From Mycolicibacterium gadium (GTDB lineage Bacteria; Actinomycetota; Actinomycetes; Mycobacteriales; Mycobacteriaceae), in NCBI RefSeq assembly GCF_010728925.1, contig NZ_AP022608.1:3162001-3226000 (forward strand): a stretch of DNA of 64,000 bases, read 5' to 3'. Every line of letters begins with the position of its first letter. The first letter of the stretch is position 1. Positions 1-11,788 of the stretch are shown here, in pieces. The notes beneath the pieces are model-generated. The model searched no databases. It saw only the letters and a program-made list of their open reading frames with translations, and had not been told where the DNA came from. The translations under genes and the position numbers were made by a program.

Positions 1-59
1 GTCTGGCGGATCCGGGGCCGCGCCAACGTGTCGCGCTTCTCGCTCTCGGTGGTGGTCAT
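1..59 (-). CDS. ABC exporter permease, N-terminal fragment (cut by window edge)
   Basis: Only the first 19 codons are in the window; they read MTTTESEKRDTLARPRIRQ and continue past base 1. The ATG overlaps the stop of the upstream ATPase gene as ATGA, so the two are translationally coupled. A DrrB-like ABC-2 permease is what normally follows a DrrA-like ATPase. That assignment comes from context, because no membrane segment is visible yet. Confidence 0.6.
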   Translation of the reverse strand, partial: MTTTESEKRDTLARPRIRQ

Positions 60-1033
60 GCGCTGACCTCCTCGGCCTCGTCGCCCTCGACGCGATGGCC
101 GGTCAAGGACAGGAACACGTCGTCCAGGCTGGGCCGGGACAGGCCGATGTCGTCGACCTCGATCGCGCGATCCTGCAGCCAGCCGGCGACACGGGTCAGG
201 TCGGCGATGCCGTCGGCGGCCGCGGTGAGTTGCCGGGCACCGACGTCGAGATGCACCTCGGCGCCGGTACGCGCGATCAGCTCCCGCGCCACGGGCAGGT
301 CGGTGGCGTGCGAGACGGTGACGACCAGGCTGGCGTTGCCTGCCTGCTGTTTGAGTTGAAGCGGTGTGCCCTGCGCGATGATCCGGCCGTGATTGACGAC
401 GACTATGTCGTCGGCGAGTTGGTCGGCCTCCTCGAGGTACTGCGTGGTGAGCAGCAGTGTCGTGCCCTCGGCGACGAGGCCGCGCAGCATCTCCCACAGC
501 TCGCTGCGGCTACGCGGATCCAGACCGGTGGTCGGCTCGTCGAGGAACAGCACCGGCGGTGACGCGATCAGGCTGACCGCGAGATCGAGCCGTCGTCGCA
601 TGCCGCCGGAGTAGCCGCGGACCGGGCGGTCCGCCGCGTCGGTGATCGAAAACTGTTCCAACAGTTGATTCCCCAGGCGTTTGAGGTCGCGACGACCGAT
701 GCCGTAGAGACCGCCGATCATCCTGATGTTCTCGCGACCGGTCAGCAGCTCGTCGACGGTGGCGACCTGTCCGGTGAGGCCCATGTTGCGGCGCACCATG
801 TCCGGTTGCTCGCGGACGTCGTATCCCGCCACCCGCGCGGTGCCGCTGGTGGGGACCGTCAGCGTCGTCATCATCCGGACCGTGGTGGTCTTACCCGCAC
901 CGTTGGGACCGAGCAGGCCCAGCACCGTGCCGGGCGGCACCACGAAGCTGACCCCGTCGACAGCTGGTCGTTCGGAGGCGTTGTCACCGAATGTCTTGAC
1001 GAGGTCGATCGCCTCGATGGCCGGGGAGGTCAT
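56..1033 (-). CDS. ABC transporter ATP-binding protein, DrrA/daunorubicin-resistance type
   Basis: This is the cytoplasmic ATPase of an ABC-2 exporter, 325 aa. Walker A GPNGAGKTT lies at residues 42-50, the signature is YSGGM at 141-145 in place of LSGGQ, and Walker B VLFLDEP is at 161-167. About 90 further C-terminal residues resemble the DUF4162 extension of DrrA-type ATPases. It overlaps the next gene by ATGA, as usual for drrAB pairs. Exported substrates in this family range from drugs to lipids, and none can be assigned here. The gene is probably transcribed from its own start region, since a long hairpin separates it from pks16 upstream. Confidence 0.9.
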   Translation of the reverse strand: MTSPAIEAIDLVKTFGDNASERPAVDGVSFVVPPGTVLGLLGPNGAGKTTTVRMMTTLTVPTSGTARVAGYDVREQPDMVRRNMGLTGQVATVDELLTGRENIRMIGGLYGIGRRDLKRLGNQLLEQFSITDAADRPVRGYSGGMRRRLDLAVSLIASPPVLFLDEPTTGLDPRSRSELWEMLRGLVAEGTTLLLTTQYLEEADQLADDIVVVNHGRIIAQGTPLQLKQQAGNASLVVTVSHATDLPVARELIARTGAEVHLDVGARQLTAAADGIADLTRVAGWLQDRAIEVDDIGLSRPSLDDVFLSLTGHRVEGDEAEEVSA

Positions 1034-1081
1034 TGGCCAACCGTAGCGACGGGGTCCGACGACGAGCCACTCGATTTAGCT

Positions 1082-1143
1082 CGCGAGCAGACGCAAAACT
1101 GCCTGTTTACTGCGCGAAATGGGCAATTTTGCGTCTGCTCGCG
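1082..1143. terminator. Long inverted repeat, probable terminator of pks16
   Basis: Arms 1082-1103 and 1122-1143 are nearly perfect inverted repeats (CGCGAGCAGACGCAAAA...), with an 18-base loop. The repeat fills the gap between the end of pks16 and the start of the ABC ATPase gene, both on the minus strand. Its length and symmetry fit a strong hairpin terminator or a dispersed palindromic repeat. A similar hairpin lies at 18077-18139. Confidence 0.6.
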
Positions 1144-1153
1144 GGAAAAAAAC

Positions 1154-2788
1154 TTAGGTGACCAGTGAGACCGAGTTGGAGCGACGCAGCTTGCCCGACG
1201 GGGTCTTCGGGATGCTTCCCGGCCCCAGCACGACGACGTTGCGCGGCCGCACGTCGACCTCGGCCACCACCTCATGGGCGACCTGATGCTCGATGCGACG
1301 CACCTCGACCGGGTCCTGCCATGCGTTGGACTCCACGGCGACGGCGAACGTCTCCCGCGAATGACCGGCGTCGAGTCGCACCGCGACGGCGCAGCCCGGC
1401 CGAACGCCCTCGACACGGCCGGCGGCACGCTCGATGTCGGTCGGGTAGATGTTGCGGCCCGCCATGATGATGACGTCCTTCACACGGCCGCACACGATGA
1501 TGTTGCCGTCTTCGGTGATGTAGCCGAGGTCACCGGTGTCGTACCAGCCGTGCTCGTCCTGGGCCGGGATGAAGCCGCCCATCGTGATGTAGCCGGGGGT
1601 CAGGCACTCGCCGCGCAGCTCGATGACGCCGACACCACGGGCGGGCATGACGTTGCCGTGCTCGTCGATGACGCGGGCCTCGAGGTCCGTCAGCAGCGGA
1701 CCGAGCGAGGCCAGCCGCCGGGTATTGCCCTTGGTGGCGGGCACGGCGCGGCGCAACGCCGCGAGCAGGTCGGCGTCGACCTCGTCGACAACCAGGCCCG
1801 CGCCGCACGGTGAGAACGACACCGCCAAGGTGGTCTCGGCCATGCCGTAGGCGGGCAGGATCGCGTCGGGCTTCAGACCGAACGGCTTACCCGCGTCAAG
1901 CAGGTCCTCGACGTCGGCGGGCTCGACGGGTTCGGCGCCCGAGAGCGCGAACCGCAGCGTCGACAGGTCGAACTCGCCGGGTTTTGCCTGGCGGCGCAGC
2001 CGCTTGGCGAACAACGCGTACGCGAAGTTCGGCGCCGCGGTCATGGTGCCCTTGTACTTGTCGATGAGCTTGGCCCACAGCAGGGTGTCGCGCAGGAAGT
2101 CCATCGGCGTGACCTTGACCAGTTCCGCGCCGAAGTACATCGGGATGGTGAGGAAGCCGACCATGCCCATGTCGTGGAAGCAGGGCAGCCAGCTGACCAT
2201 GACGTCCTTGTCGACGTCGTACTCGGCGCCGATGAACATGGCCTCGGCGTTGGAGTGGATGTTGCGGTGCGTGATCTGCACCGCCTTGGGAGACCCAGTC
2301 GATCCGGACGTCAGCTGCATCAGCGCCAAGTCGTCCTCGCCGACCTCAATGGGGTCGATCGGGTCCGACGCCAGCAGGTCGGCGACGGTCAGAACCGTGA
2401 TGCCCTTCTCCTCGAGAACCGGGATCGCGACCAGGAACGGTTCGGAGACGATAACCGCCTTCGCCTCGATCATGCCGATGACGTTCATGGTGTCCTCGGC
2501 CCAGATCACGAGGTCGGTCCGGGGCGTGGGCTGGTGCAGCATGGTCAGGCAGGCGCCGCGCATCCACAGGCCCTGCGCCACCGGCGCGATCTCCACGGGG
2601 AAGCCTGCGAGCACGCCTACCGAGTCGCCGAGTCCGATTCCGGCCTCCGCCAGACCTCCGGCGACGGCGCGGGCCCGCTCGTGAACCTCGCCCCAGGTAT
2701 GGCGAACTGGCTCGTGCGGTTCACCGGTGACCATGCCCGTTGTCACGGTGCGGGCGTTTCGGTACATCTTCTCGGTGAAACGGCTCAC
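1154..2788 (-). CDS. pks16: Fatty-acyl-AMP ligase / acyl-CoA synthetase family (Pks16)
   Basis: This adenylate-forming enzyme has 544 aa, the same length I recall for mycobacterial Pks16, which also sits close to ispE. The P-loop-like motif [11 protein letters not shown] is at about residues 159-169, YDTGDLG lies in the C-terminal third, and a C-terminal PSGKLRRS supplies the Lys of the A10 motif. It should activate a fatty acid as acyl-AMP and pass it to CoA or a carrier protein. The start is GTG with GAGGAGG just upstream. Despite the historical name it carries no polyketide synthase domain. Confidence 0.88.
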   Translation of the reverse strand: MSRFTEKMYRNARTVTTGMVTGEPHEPVRHTWGEVHERARAVAGGLAEAGIGLGDSVGVLAGFPVEIAPVAQGLWMRGACLTMLHQPTPRTDLVIWAEDTMNVIGMIEAKAVIVSEPFLVAIPVLEEKGITVLTVADLLASDPIDPIEVGEDDLALMQLTSGSTGSPKAVQITHRNIHSNAEAMFIGAEYDVDKDVMVSWLPCFHDMGMVGFLTIPMYFGAELVKVTPMDFLRDTLLWAKLIDKYKGTMTAAPNFAYALFAKRLRRQAKPGEFDLSTLRFALSGAEPVEPADVEDLLDAGKPFGLKPDAILPAYGMAETTLAVSFSPCGAGLVVDEVDADLLAALRRAVPATKGNTRRLASLGPLLTDLEARVIDEHGNVMPARGVGVIELRGECLTPGYITMGGFIPAQDEHGWYDTGDLGYITEDGNIIVCGRVKDVIIMAGRNIYPTDIERAAGRVEGVRPGCAVAVRLDAGHSRETFAVAVESNAWQDPVEVRRIEHQVAHEVVAEVDVRPRNVVVLGPGSIPKTPSGKLRRSNSVSLVT

Positions 2789-3074
2789 GACAACCTCCTC
2801 GGTTTCCGAACAGGAAATGTCCGGATGTAATGCTCCGCCTGATCAGAGGCGCTTTCCAGGAGGCGCGCACACAATTGGGGAGCGGTTGAGTCTCGAATTG
2901 GTGATGCCTCTGGTGAGCGGTCGGCTATGACAAGTCGCCCACCGATGTTGTCGGCGGGCGCGATTGCCGCGTCCAATTCATGACCGCTAGTTTTCACCGT
3001 CGATCATCTTAAACATTTCTTAAGGACCTGCCAAAATCTGGCGGGCATTGCGGCCTGGGTCACACGGTGCGCGG

Positions 3075-4031
3075 TCAGACCGAGGCCGACGGCGCGGGCA
3101 CCACCCGTGCTCCCTGCACGGGTCCACTGGCGACGCGCACGGTCCTGCAGACACCGGCACCGGCCATCTCGGTGGCGACGTCGACGGCCGAGGACGCCGA
3201 CGAGCAGAGGAAGGCACACGTCGGTCCCGAGCCGGAGACGATGCCCGCCAGCGCCCCGGCCTCGGTTCCCGCGCGCAGGGTGCGACGCAGCTCGGGATCC
3301 AAAGACAGCGCAGCCGCCTGCAGATCGTTGCCGAGAAGCGGCGCCAGCTGCACCGGATCGCCGGACGCCAGGGCGGCCAGCAGCGGCTCGGGATCGTCGA
3401 GGCGGGGCGCATCGCGCTCGGTCTCACGCAGGCGGTCGATCTCGGCGAACACCGACGGAGTCGACAGCCCGCCCTTGGCGAAGGCCAGCACCCAGTGAAA
3501 AGTGTTGCGGGTCAGTACCGTTGCCAGTTCCTCGCCGCGGCCGGTACCCAGCGCGGTGCCGCCGTGCAGCGCAAAGGGGACGTCGCTGCCCAGTTGCGCG
3601 GCGAGCACGTGGAGGTCGCGCCGCGGCACTCCCAGCTCCCACAGCGTATTCATCGCGACGAGCACGGCCGCGGCATTGGCACTGCCACCTGCCATGCCGC
3701 CGGCGACGGGGATCGACTTCTCGACGGTGATCGCCACGTCGGGTGCGCGCCCGACATGTTCGGCGAGCAGTTCGGCGGCACGCCACGCGAGGTTGCGTTC
3801 GTCGGTCGGCAGCGTGTCCGCGCCTTCGCCAGCCAAATCCAGCGACAGCACGTCGGCGTTGCGGACGGTGATCTCGTCGAGCAGCGAAACCGCGTGAAAC
3901 ACAGTGGTCAGCTCGTGATAGCCGTCGTCGCGGCGATCTCCGACCTCGAGGTACAGATTGACCTTGCCCGGCACCCGCACCGTCACCGATCCGGTCGGGA
4001 CCCATTCGGATGCGGTGTTGCCGTTGGACAC
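3075..4031 (-). CDS. ispE: 4-diphosphocytidyl-2-C-methyl-D-erythritol kinase
   Basis: IspE phosphorylates CDP-methylerythritol in the MEP pathway to isoprenoids. The protein is 318 aa with the GHMP-kinase layout: PGKVNLYL with its Lys near residue 23, the ATP-binding loop [13 protein letters not shown] at 108-120, GSDVPF near 148, and a C-terminal SGSGPTCAF glycine motif. In M. tuberculosis ispE follows ksgA directly. Here a kinase gene on the opposite strand separates them, and its extended reading frame would overlap the ispE start. The 286-bp gap downstream (2789-3074) shows no gene and holds the pks16 promoter region. Confidence 0.95.
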   Translation of the reverse strand: MSNGNTASEWVPTGSVTVRVPGKVNLYLEVGDRRDDGYHELTTVFHAVSLLDEITVRNADVLSLDLAGEGADTLPTDERNLAWRAAELLAEHVGRAPDVAITVEKSIPVAGGMAGGSANAAAVLVAMNTLWELGVPRRDLHVLAAQLGSDVPFALHGGTALGTGRGEELATVLTRNTFHWVLAFAKGGLSTPSVFAEIDRLRETERDAPRLDDPEPLLAALASGDPVQLAPLLGNDLQAAALSLDPELRRTLRAGTEAGALAGIVSGSGPTCAFLCSSASSAVDVATEMAGAGVCRTVRVASGPVQGARVVPAPSASV

Positions 4032-4114
4032 CAGACGACACTATCGGAGGACACCGCACCGAGGAGCCGTCTGAGCAGGTCGATCTCGCCGATCAAACCC
4101 CTAGTCTGAGGGGC

Positions 4115-4897
4115 GTGCTCTCCGCTGGCGAAGAGTTTGAAGGTCATATCGTCGACGAGGTGCTGGGCCGCGGCGGCTATGCGACGGTGTACCGGGCGCG
4201 CGCCCGGAATCGGGACGTGGCGCTGAAAGTCCTCGACCAGGATCACCGCGATCTCGCCCATATCGCGCGACTGCGCCGCGAATTCGAATTCGCCCGTCGC
4301 CTAGCCCATCCCCACATCGTGACGGTGTACGAACGCGGCACCGGGTGGCTGTCGATGGAACTCGTCACCGGCGGCGGGATCGTCGCTGTCGGCACCATGA
4401 CCAATCGTCTGGCCGCACTGGAACAGATCGCCGACGCGCTGGACTACACCCACAACCGCGCGATCGTGCACTGCGACGTGAAGCCCGCGAACATCCTTGT
4501 CCGCCAGGATCTTTCCAGTGCTGTCCTGATCGACTTCGGAGTCGCATATGCGATCACCGACGATATCGGCCACCGGTCCTCGCAGATCGAGGCATCGCTC
4601 CCCTATGCGGCGCCGGAGTTGATCACCGGCCACCCGCCGACGGGAGCCACCGACGAATACGCGCTGGCATGCACCGCAGTAGAATTGATCACCGGATCGC
4701 CACCGTTCACTGCCTCGTCGAGACTCAGTCTCATCGACGCACATCTGCACACGCCGCCACCACGTTGGTCACATGAAATCGCCTGGCTGCCACGCGTATT
4801 CGACGCAATCGTGGCGAAAGCCCTGGCGAAGACACCGGAGGACCGCTACGCGTCCTGCCGTGAATTCGTCGCGCTGATCATCCGGGCGCTGCAGTAG
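4115..4897 (+). CDS. Soluble serine/threonine protein kinase, kinase domain only
   Basis: The protein has about 260 aa and is little more than a Hanks-type kinase domain. It has the glycine loop LGRGGYATVY, the ATP-site Lys in VALKVL, the catalytic loop HCDVKPANIL (HCD instead of HRD) and DFG in the metal-binding loop. There is no membrane segment or sensor domain, unlike most mycobacterial Pkn proteins. I chose the GTG at 4115; the frame is open back to 4010, but that would overlap ispE. The gene converges on ksgA with 9 bp between and breaks up the usual ksgA-ispE pair. The substrate is unknown. Confidence 0.85.
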   Translation: MLSAGEEFEGHIVDEVLGRGGYATVYRARARNRDVALKVLDQDHRDLAHIARLRREFEFARRLAHPHIVTVYERGTGWLSMELVTGGGIVAVGTMTNRLAALEQIADALDYTHNRAIVHCDVKPANILVRQDLSSAVLIDFGVAYAITDDIGHRSSQIEASLPYAAPELITGHPPTGATDEYALACTAVELITGSPPFTASSRLSLIDAHLHTPPPRWSHEIAWLPRVFDAIVAKALAKTPEDRYASCREFVALIIRALQ

Positions 4898-4906
4898 GCG
4901 ACCGGA

Positions 4907-6999
<2,093 letters not shown>

Positions 7000-7049
7000 C
7001 TACCTGCGGAAGCCCACCGAGTTTGATCACAAGACGGTAACGAAAACGC

Positions 7050-7910
7050 TCACGCGCAGCAACTCGCCAGCCCGTAGGCACGGGCAGCCGTCGAAGTGGT
7101 TTCCTGCGCAACGTCCTCAGCGGCTCTGCTGAGGAGTTCGGCGAGCGCACGAACAGTGTAGGGCAGGCAGTAGGGCTCATTCGGCGCACCTCGGTACGGG
7201 TGCGGAGTCAGGAACGGCGCGTCGGTCTCGACGAGGAGTTGCTTGGAGGGGATCAGCGACGCCGCTTCCCGCAGGGCAGTGGCATTGCGGAAGCTCACCG
7301 TTCCGGACAGGCTGAGCAGCCAGCCGTTGGCCACACACGTCCTGGCCATCGCGGCGTCCGACGAGAAACAGTGGAAGATCACGGTCTCGGGAGCACCCTC
7401 GGCGGCCAGGACGTCCAGGACGTCGGCATCGGCGTCACGGTTGTGGATCATCAGCGGCTTGCCGATGCGCTTGGCGAGGTCGATGTGCCAGGCGAACGCG
7501 TCGCGCTGGGTCGCGGGGTCGGCGCAGCCCTCGAGCTTGCCCGGCCAGTACATGTCCACGCCGGTCTCGCCGACCGCGACGACGCGCGGATGCCCGGCCA
7601 GCCCCTCGATGACGGCCTTGGCCTCGTCGGTGAGCGCGTTGGCGCGGGTGGGGTGCAGCGCCACCGCACCGTAGACCCGCGGGTCGGCGTCGACGGCCCC
7701 GGTGACCCAGCGCGCGGAGTCCAGATCGTCGGCGATCGTCACGACGGCCTGCACGCCGACGGCTTCGGCCCGGTCGACGATCGTGCGGATGCTCTCGGCA
7801 TCGGTCGCACCGCAGGCATCGAGGTGGGTGTGCGCGTCGATCAGGGGTGCCAGCCGTTCCGGGGGCGGGGGCTTCTCCCGTCTGGCTGAACGCTTGTCAC
7901 TCACCGCCAC
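7050..7910 (-). CDS. tatD: TatD-family metal-dependent hydrolase/DNase
   Basis: The protein is 286 aa with the TIM-barrel metallohydrolase signature: DAHTHLD near residue 25, GETGVD near 116, MIHNRDAD near 150, FHCFS near 175 and ETDAPFL near 228. These supply the His, Glu and Asp metal ligands. TatD enzymes act as 3'-5' exonucleases or DNases in the cytosol. The position between metG and rpfB matches M. tuberculosis Rv1008. It is divergent from metG, with 19 bp between the start codons, so the two promoters must be very compact or overlap. Confidence 0.95.
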   Translation of the reverse strand: MAVSDKRSARREKPPPPERLAPLIDAHTHLDACGATDAESIRTIVDRAEAVGVQAVVTIADDLDSARWVTGAVDADPRVYGAVALHPTRANALTDEAKAVIEGLAGHPRVVAVGETGVDMYWPGKLEGCADPATQRDAFAWHIDLAKRIGKPLMIHNRDADADVLDVLAAEGAPETVIFHCFSSDAAMARTCVANGWLLSLSGTVSFRNATALREAASLIPSKQLLVETDAPFLTPHPYRGAPNEPYCLPYTVRALAELLSRAAEDVAQETTSTAARAYGLASCCA

Positions 7911-7929
7911 ACAATAAGCTGACCCCCAA

Positions 7930-9465
7930 ATGAGTGAGCCTTACTACATCACTACGGCCATCGCCTATCCCAACGGCGACCCGCACATCGGGCATGCGTA
8001 CGAGTACATCGCGACCGATTCGATCGCGCGGTTCAAGCGTCTGGACGGCTACGACGTGCGCTACCTGACCGGCACCGACGTCCATGGCCAGAAGATGGCG
8101 GAGACGGCGACCGCCCTTGGGATTCCGACCGCGGAGTTGGCGCGACGCAACTCCGATGTCTTCCAGCGGATGCAGGAGAAGCTCAACATCTCGTTCGACC
8201 GGTTCATCCGGACGTCGGACGCCGACCACTATGCGGCGTCGGTCGAGATCTGGAAGCGGATGAACGAGGCGGGCGACATTTACCTCGACACATACTCGGG
8301 GTGGTACTCGGTACGCGACGAAGGCTTCGTCACCGAGGGTGAAACCAGCGTCAACGCCGACGGTGTGCGGATCGCCACCGAGACCGGCGCCCCGGTGACG
8401 TGGACCGAAGAGCAGACGTACTTCTTCCGACTGTCGGCCTATGCCGAGAAGCTGCTGGCGCACTACGACGCGCACCCGGAGTTCATCGAGCCCGGCGTGC
8501 GGCGCAACGAGGTGGTCAGCTTCGTCTCGGGTGGGCTGCGCGATCTTTCGATCTCCCGCACGACGTTCGACTGGGGCGTACCGGTTCCCGACCATCCCGA
8601 CCATGTGATGTACGTGTGGGTCGACGCGCTGACGAACTATCTGACGGGCGTCGGATTCCCCGACACCTCGTCGGAGATGTTCCAGCGGTTCTGGCCGGCC
8701 GATCTGCACATGATCGGCAAGGACATCATCCGGTTCCACACCGTCTACTGGCCCGCCTTTCTGATGTCGGCGGGAATCGAGTTGCCGCGCAAGGTGTTTG
8801 TGCACGGCTTCGTTCTCAACCGCGGCGAGAAGATGAGCAAGTCGGTCGGTAACGTCGTCGATCCGAACGCGTTGGTGGACGCCTTCGGTGTGGACCAGGT
8901 GCGGTACTTCTTCCTGCGGGAGGTGCCGTTCGGCCAGGACGGCAGCTACAGCGAGGAGGCGATCATCGGCCGCATCAACGCCGACCTAGCCAACGAGCTT
9001 GGCAACCTGGCGCAGCGTTCGCTGTCGATGGTGGCCAAGAACCTCGACGGAATCGTGCCTGAGCCTGGCGAATTCACCGCCGAGGATCAACAGCTTCTGG
9101 ATGCCGCCGACGGGTTGCTCGAGCGGGTGCGCACGCATTTCGACGCCACCGCAATGCATCTGGCGCTGGAGGCCATCTGGTCGGTGCTCGGAGCGGCGAA
9201 CAGGTACTTCTCCGCGCAGGAGCCGTGGGTCCTGCGCAAGTCCGACGAGGCGAGATTCCGCACCGTGCTTTACACCACGCTCGAGACCGTGCGGATCGCG
9301 GCGCTGCTGAGTCAGCCGGTGATGCCCGAGTCGATGACCAAAATGCTCGACCTGCTGGGCCAGCCCGACGATCAGCGGACGTTCGCGTCGGTCGGCACGC
9401 GGATCGCGCCCGGGGCCCAACTGCCGGCCCCGGTCGGCGTGTTCCCGCGCTATCAGAGGGAGTGA
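7930..9465 (+). CDS. metG: Methionyl-tRNA synthetase
   Basis: This class I aminoacyl-tRNA synthetase charges tRNA-Met. It is 511 aa, the short form without a C-terminal tRNA-binding domain, as is usual in mycobacteria. HIGH is at residues 19-22 and KMSKS near 301, preceded by [11 protein letters not shown]. No zinc-knuckle cysteines are visible in the connective peptide, which fits the MetG2/Aquifex-like type. ATG follows a short spacer after the divergent tatD start. Confidence 0.96.
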   Translation: MSEPYYITTAIAYPNGDPHIGHAYEYIATDSIARFKRLDGYDVRYLTGTDVHGQKMAETATALGIPTAELARRNSDVFQRMQEKLNISFDRFIRTSDADHYAASVEIWKRMNEAGDIYLDTYSGWYSVRDEGFVTEGETSVNADGVRIATETGAPVTWTEEQTYFFRLSAYAEKLLAHYDAHPEFIEPGVRRNEVVSFVSGGLRDLSISRTTFDWGVPVPDHPDHVMYVWVDALTNYLTGVGFPDTSSEMFQRFWPADLHMIGKDIIRFHTVYWPAFLMSAGIELPRKVFVHGFVLNRGEKMSKSVGNVVDPNALVDAFGVDQVRYFFLREVPFGQDGSYSEEAIIGRINADLANELGNLAQRSLSMVAKNLDGIVPEPGEFTAEDQQLLDAADGLLERVRTHFDATAMHLALEAIWSVLGAANRYFSAQEPWVLRKSDEARFRTVLYTTLETVRIAALLSQPVMPESMTKMLDLLGQPDDQRTFASVGTRIAPGAQLPAPVGVFPRYQRE

Positions 9466-9493
9466 CGCGACGGGAGTGACGCACGTCACTTTT

Positions 9494-9520
9494 TGTCACG
9501 CTCGGCGGGTGGGAGGTGTC
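9494..9520 (+). promoter_or_regulatory. ECF41-type promoter, copy 1
   Basis: TGTCAC (9494-9499) is followed after exactly 16 bases by GTGTC (9516-9520). Copy 2 at 11684-11710 has the same two elements and the same spacing in front of the paralogous gene. ECF41 promoters are known to have a TGTCACA -35 and a CGTC-like -10. The ATG at 9529 lies about 8 bases past the -10 element, so this transcript is probably leaderless. Confidence 0.75.
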
Positions 9521-9528
9521 TTGAGGGC

Positions 9529-10734
9529 ATGACCCGACACATCACCACATCTGATTCGCCCAAGGTCGTCGTCATCGGCGGCGGCTACTCAGGAACGCTG
9601 GCAGCCAACCATCTGCGGATGCGTGGCAACTGGCAGATGCCAGACATCACGCTGGTCAACCCGCGCCCGAAGTTCGTCGAGCGGATCCGGTTGCACCAGC
9701 ACGCGGCGGGCAATTACGACGCGGCAGTCGACTACGGCACATTGCTCGGCCAGGGCATAGATCTCGTCGTCGACACTGCGACGCGCATCGACGCCGCCAA
9801 CCGCACCGTTGAACTGGCCTCGGGCCGTGCACTGCGCTACGACTACCTCATCTACGCAGTCGGCAGCACCGGCGCAGTGCCCGCATCGGTACCCGGCGCC
9901 GCTGAATTCGCTTATCCGATAGCGGAATTCGAGCAGGCGCAACGTCTGCGCACCGCCATTGCCACCGTGCATCCGGATGCGCCGGTCACGGTCGTCGGCG
10001 CCGGGTTGACCGGCGTCGAGACCGCCGCCGAGCTGGCCGAGCGGGGCCGCAGGGTCACGCTGGTCTGCGGTGGCCGACTGGCGCCGTCGCTGTCGGAGCC
10101 GGGGCGGAGGTCAACCGCCAAGGTGCTGCGCAAGCTGGGTGTGACGGTGCTCGAGTCCGACATCGTGACGCAGGTCCGGCCCGACGCGGTCGTCTTCGCC
10201 GACGGGGCCGTGCGCCCGAGCGCGCTGACGATCTGGACGGCGGGCTTCGGTGTGCCGGAACTGGCCGCGGTGAGCGGCCTCCACACCGATGAGCTGGGCC
10301 GGCTGCTCACCGATGAGACGCTGACCAGCATCGACGACGATCGCATCGTGGCCGCCGGTGACTGCGCCTCCCCGTCGGGGGTGCCGCTGCGGATGTGCTG
10401 CGCATCTGCCTCGCAGCTGGGCCCCCAGGCGGCCAATACCGTGCTGAACCGCATCGCCGGCATCTCCCCGGCACCGCTCGCCTACGGCATCCCGGGGTCG
10501 TGCACCAGCCTGGGTAGGCGCGCCGGGATCCTTCAACTGGGTCGCCAGGACGACACGCCGGTGAATCTCTTCATCGGTGGGCGCGTGGGCGCTCGACTCA
10601 AAGAGGCGATCTGCAAGGGCACGCTATGGGGCCTGCGTCGCGAGGGCCGCAAGCCCGGCTCCACATTCTGGTTCAAGGGCGGTCCGCGTCCCGAGCGACC
10701 GGTGTTCGCCGGAGAGGTGGTCAAGGAAGCGTGA
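9529..10734 (+). CDS. NAD(P)/FAD-dependent oxidoreductase (NDH-2-like), module 1
   Basis: The protein is 401 aa with two Rossmann motifs. VVVIGGGYSG near the N-terminus binds FAD, VVGAGLTGVETAAELAE in the middle binds NAD(P)H, and AAGDCASP near residue 285 belongs to the FAD pyrophosphate site. The fold is that of type II NADH dehydrogenases and related disulfide/quinone reductases, but without their membrane-anchoring C-terminus. Its stop overlaps the sigma factor start (GTGA). The upstream ECF41-type promoter suggests the sigma factor drives its own operon. It is paralogous to the gene at 11789-12970. The substrate is unknown. Confidence 0.85.
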   Translation: MTRHITTSDSPKVVVIGGGYSGTLAANHLRMRGNWQMPDITLVNPRPKFVERIRLHQHAAGNYDAAVDYGTLLGQGIDLVVDTATRIDAANRTVELASGRALRYDYLIYAVGSTGAVPASVPGAAEFAYPIAEFEQAQRLRTAIATVHPDAPVTVVGAGLTGVETAAELAERGRRVTLVCGGRLAPSLSEPGRRSTAKVLRKLGVTVLESDIVTQVRPDAVVFADGAVRPSALTIWTAGFGVPELAAVSGLHTDELGRLLTDETLTSIDDDRIVAAGDCASPSGVPLRMCCASASQLGPQAANTVLNRIAGISPAPLAYGIPGSCTSLGRRAGILQLGRQDDTPVNLFIGGRVGARLKEAICKGTLWGLRREGRKPGSTFWFKGGPRPERPVFAGEVVKEA

Positions 10735-11657
10735 CCACCTCCCCAGGTCCGGCTGCCGGCCCGGCCGGCGCCGAACACGCCGAGCGGTTCACCCTCCTGC
10801 GTCCGCTGCTGTTCACCATCGCCTACGAAATCCTCGGCTCGGCAACCGAAGCCGACGATGTGCTGCAGGACAGCTATTTGCGGTGGGCCGACGTGGACCT
10901 TGCGACCGTGCGGGACACCAAGTCGTATCTGGCACAACTGGTGACCCGACAGGCGCTCAACGCGTTACGGGAGGGCGCCCGCCGCCGGGAGGATTACGTC
11001 GGGCCGTGGCTACCCGAGCCGCTGCTGGTGGACACGGGCGATGCCTCCTCCGATGTCGTTCTCGCCGAATCGGTTTCGATGGCGATGCTGGTGCTGCTCG
11101 AAACGCTCACGCCCGACGAGCGGGCGGTGTTCGTGCTGCGCGAGGTGTTCGGCTTCGAGTACGAGGAAATCGCAGGGGCCGTTGACAAATCCGCGGGGAC
11201 GGTGCGCCAGATGGCGCACCGCGCCCGCGAACACGTGCATGCACGACGGAAGCGGTTCGGACCTGTCGACGCCAAGCGGACCACCCAGATCACCGAGCAG
11301 TTCCTGACCGCGGCGGCCACCGGCGACATGGAGGGGTTGCTGATGCTGCTGGCGCCGCGGGCGACCTGGACCGCCGACCACGGCGGCAAGGTGACCGGGC
11401 TTCGCCGGCCGGTTTCGGGCGCGCGAAGGGTGGCCGCGCTCATGGCCGAACTGTTTCGCGTGGCCAAGACCATGCCGGACCTTCGGTTCCAGTCGGCGGT
11501 GTACAACGGCGCGCCGGCGACGGTGATCTACGACGGTGACCACTTAGAGGGCGTCTTCGTGTTCGAAATCGTCGACGACAGGATCACGAATCTCTACGCG
11601 ATGCGTAATCCCGACAAGTTGACCGGGGTCACGACCCCACGGGTGATCAGTCGATAG
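10731..11657 (+). CDS. ECF41-family RNA polymerase sigma factor (SigJ-like), module 1
   Basis: The protein is 308 aa. Region 2 (RPLLFTIAYEILG, then DDVLQDSYLRW) and region 4 (LTPDERAVFVLREVFG, then IAGAVDKSAGTVRQMAHRAREH) are followed by a SnoaL-like C-terminal domain. Two ECF41 hallmarks are present: WLPEP in the linker and NPDKL near the C-terminus. In this family the C-terminal domain works as a built-in anti-sigma module instead of a separate protein. GTG at 10731 overlaps the stop of the oxidoreductase gene. M. tuberculosis SigJ is of this type. Confidence 0.92.
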   Translation: MTTSPGPAAGPAGAEHAERFTLLRPLLFTIAYEILGSATEADDVLQDSYLRWADVDLATVRDTKSYLAQLVTRQALNALREGARRREDYVGPWLPEPLLVDTGDASSDVVLAESVSMAMLVLLETLTPDERAVFVLREVFGFEYEEIAGAVDKSAGTVRQMAHRAREHVHARRKRFGPVDAKRTTQITEQFLTAAATGDMEGLLMLLAPRATWTADHGGKVTGLRRPVSGARRVAALMAELFRVAKTMPDLRFQSAVYNGAPATVIYDGDHLEGVFVFEIVDDRITNLYAMRNPDKLTGVTTPRVISR

Positions 11658-11683
11658 TGACGTCGGCCACATCGGGCGCGGAC

Positions 11684-11710
11684 TGTCACACTCCGAATTG
11701 CCGCGGTGTC
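11684..11710 (+). promoter_or_regulatory. ECF41-type promoter, copy 2
   Basis: TGTCAC (11684-11689), 16 bases, then GTGTC (11706-11710). The identical pair and spacing occur at 9494-9520 before the paralogous operon, which supports recognition by one or both sigma factors encoded here. The start codon lies 78 bases downstream, so unlike copy 1 this transcript has a 5' leader with its own ribosome site (GAGGAGATTGAC before the ATG). Confidence 0.75.
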
Positions 11711-11788
11711 TAGAGGACAGACCAGCTCAAAGCTGAACGGCCACATTCGGGGCCGGCGGAGAGCGAGGATGATCCCGAGGAGATTGAC

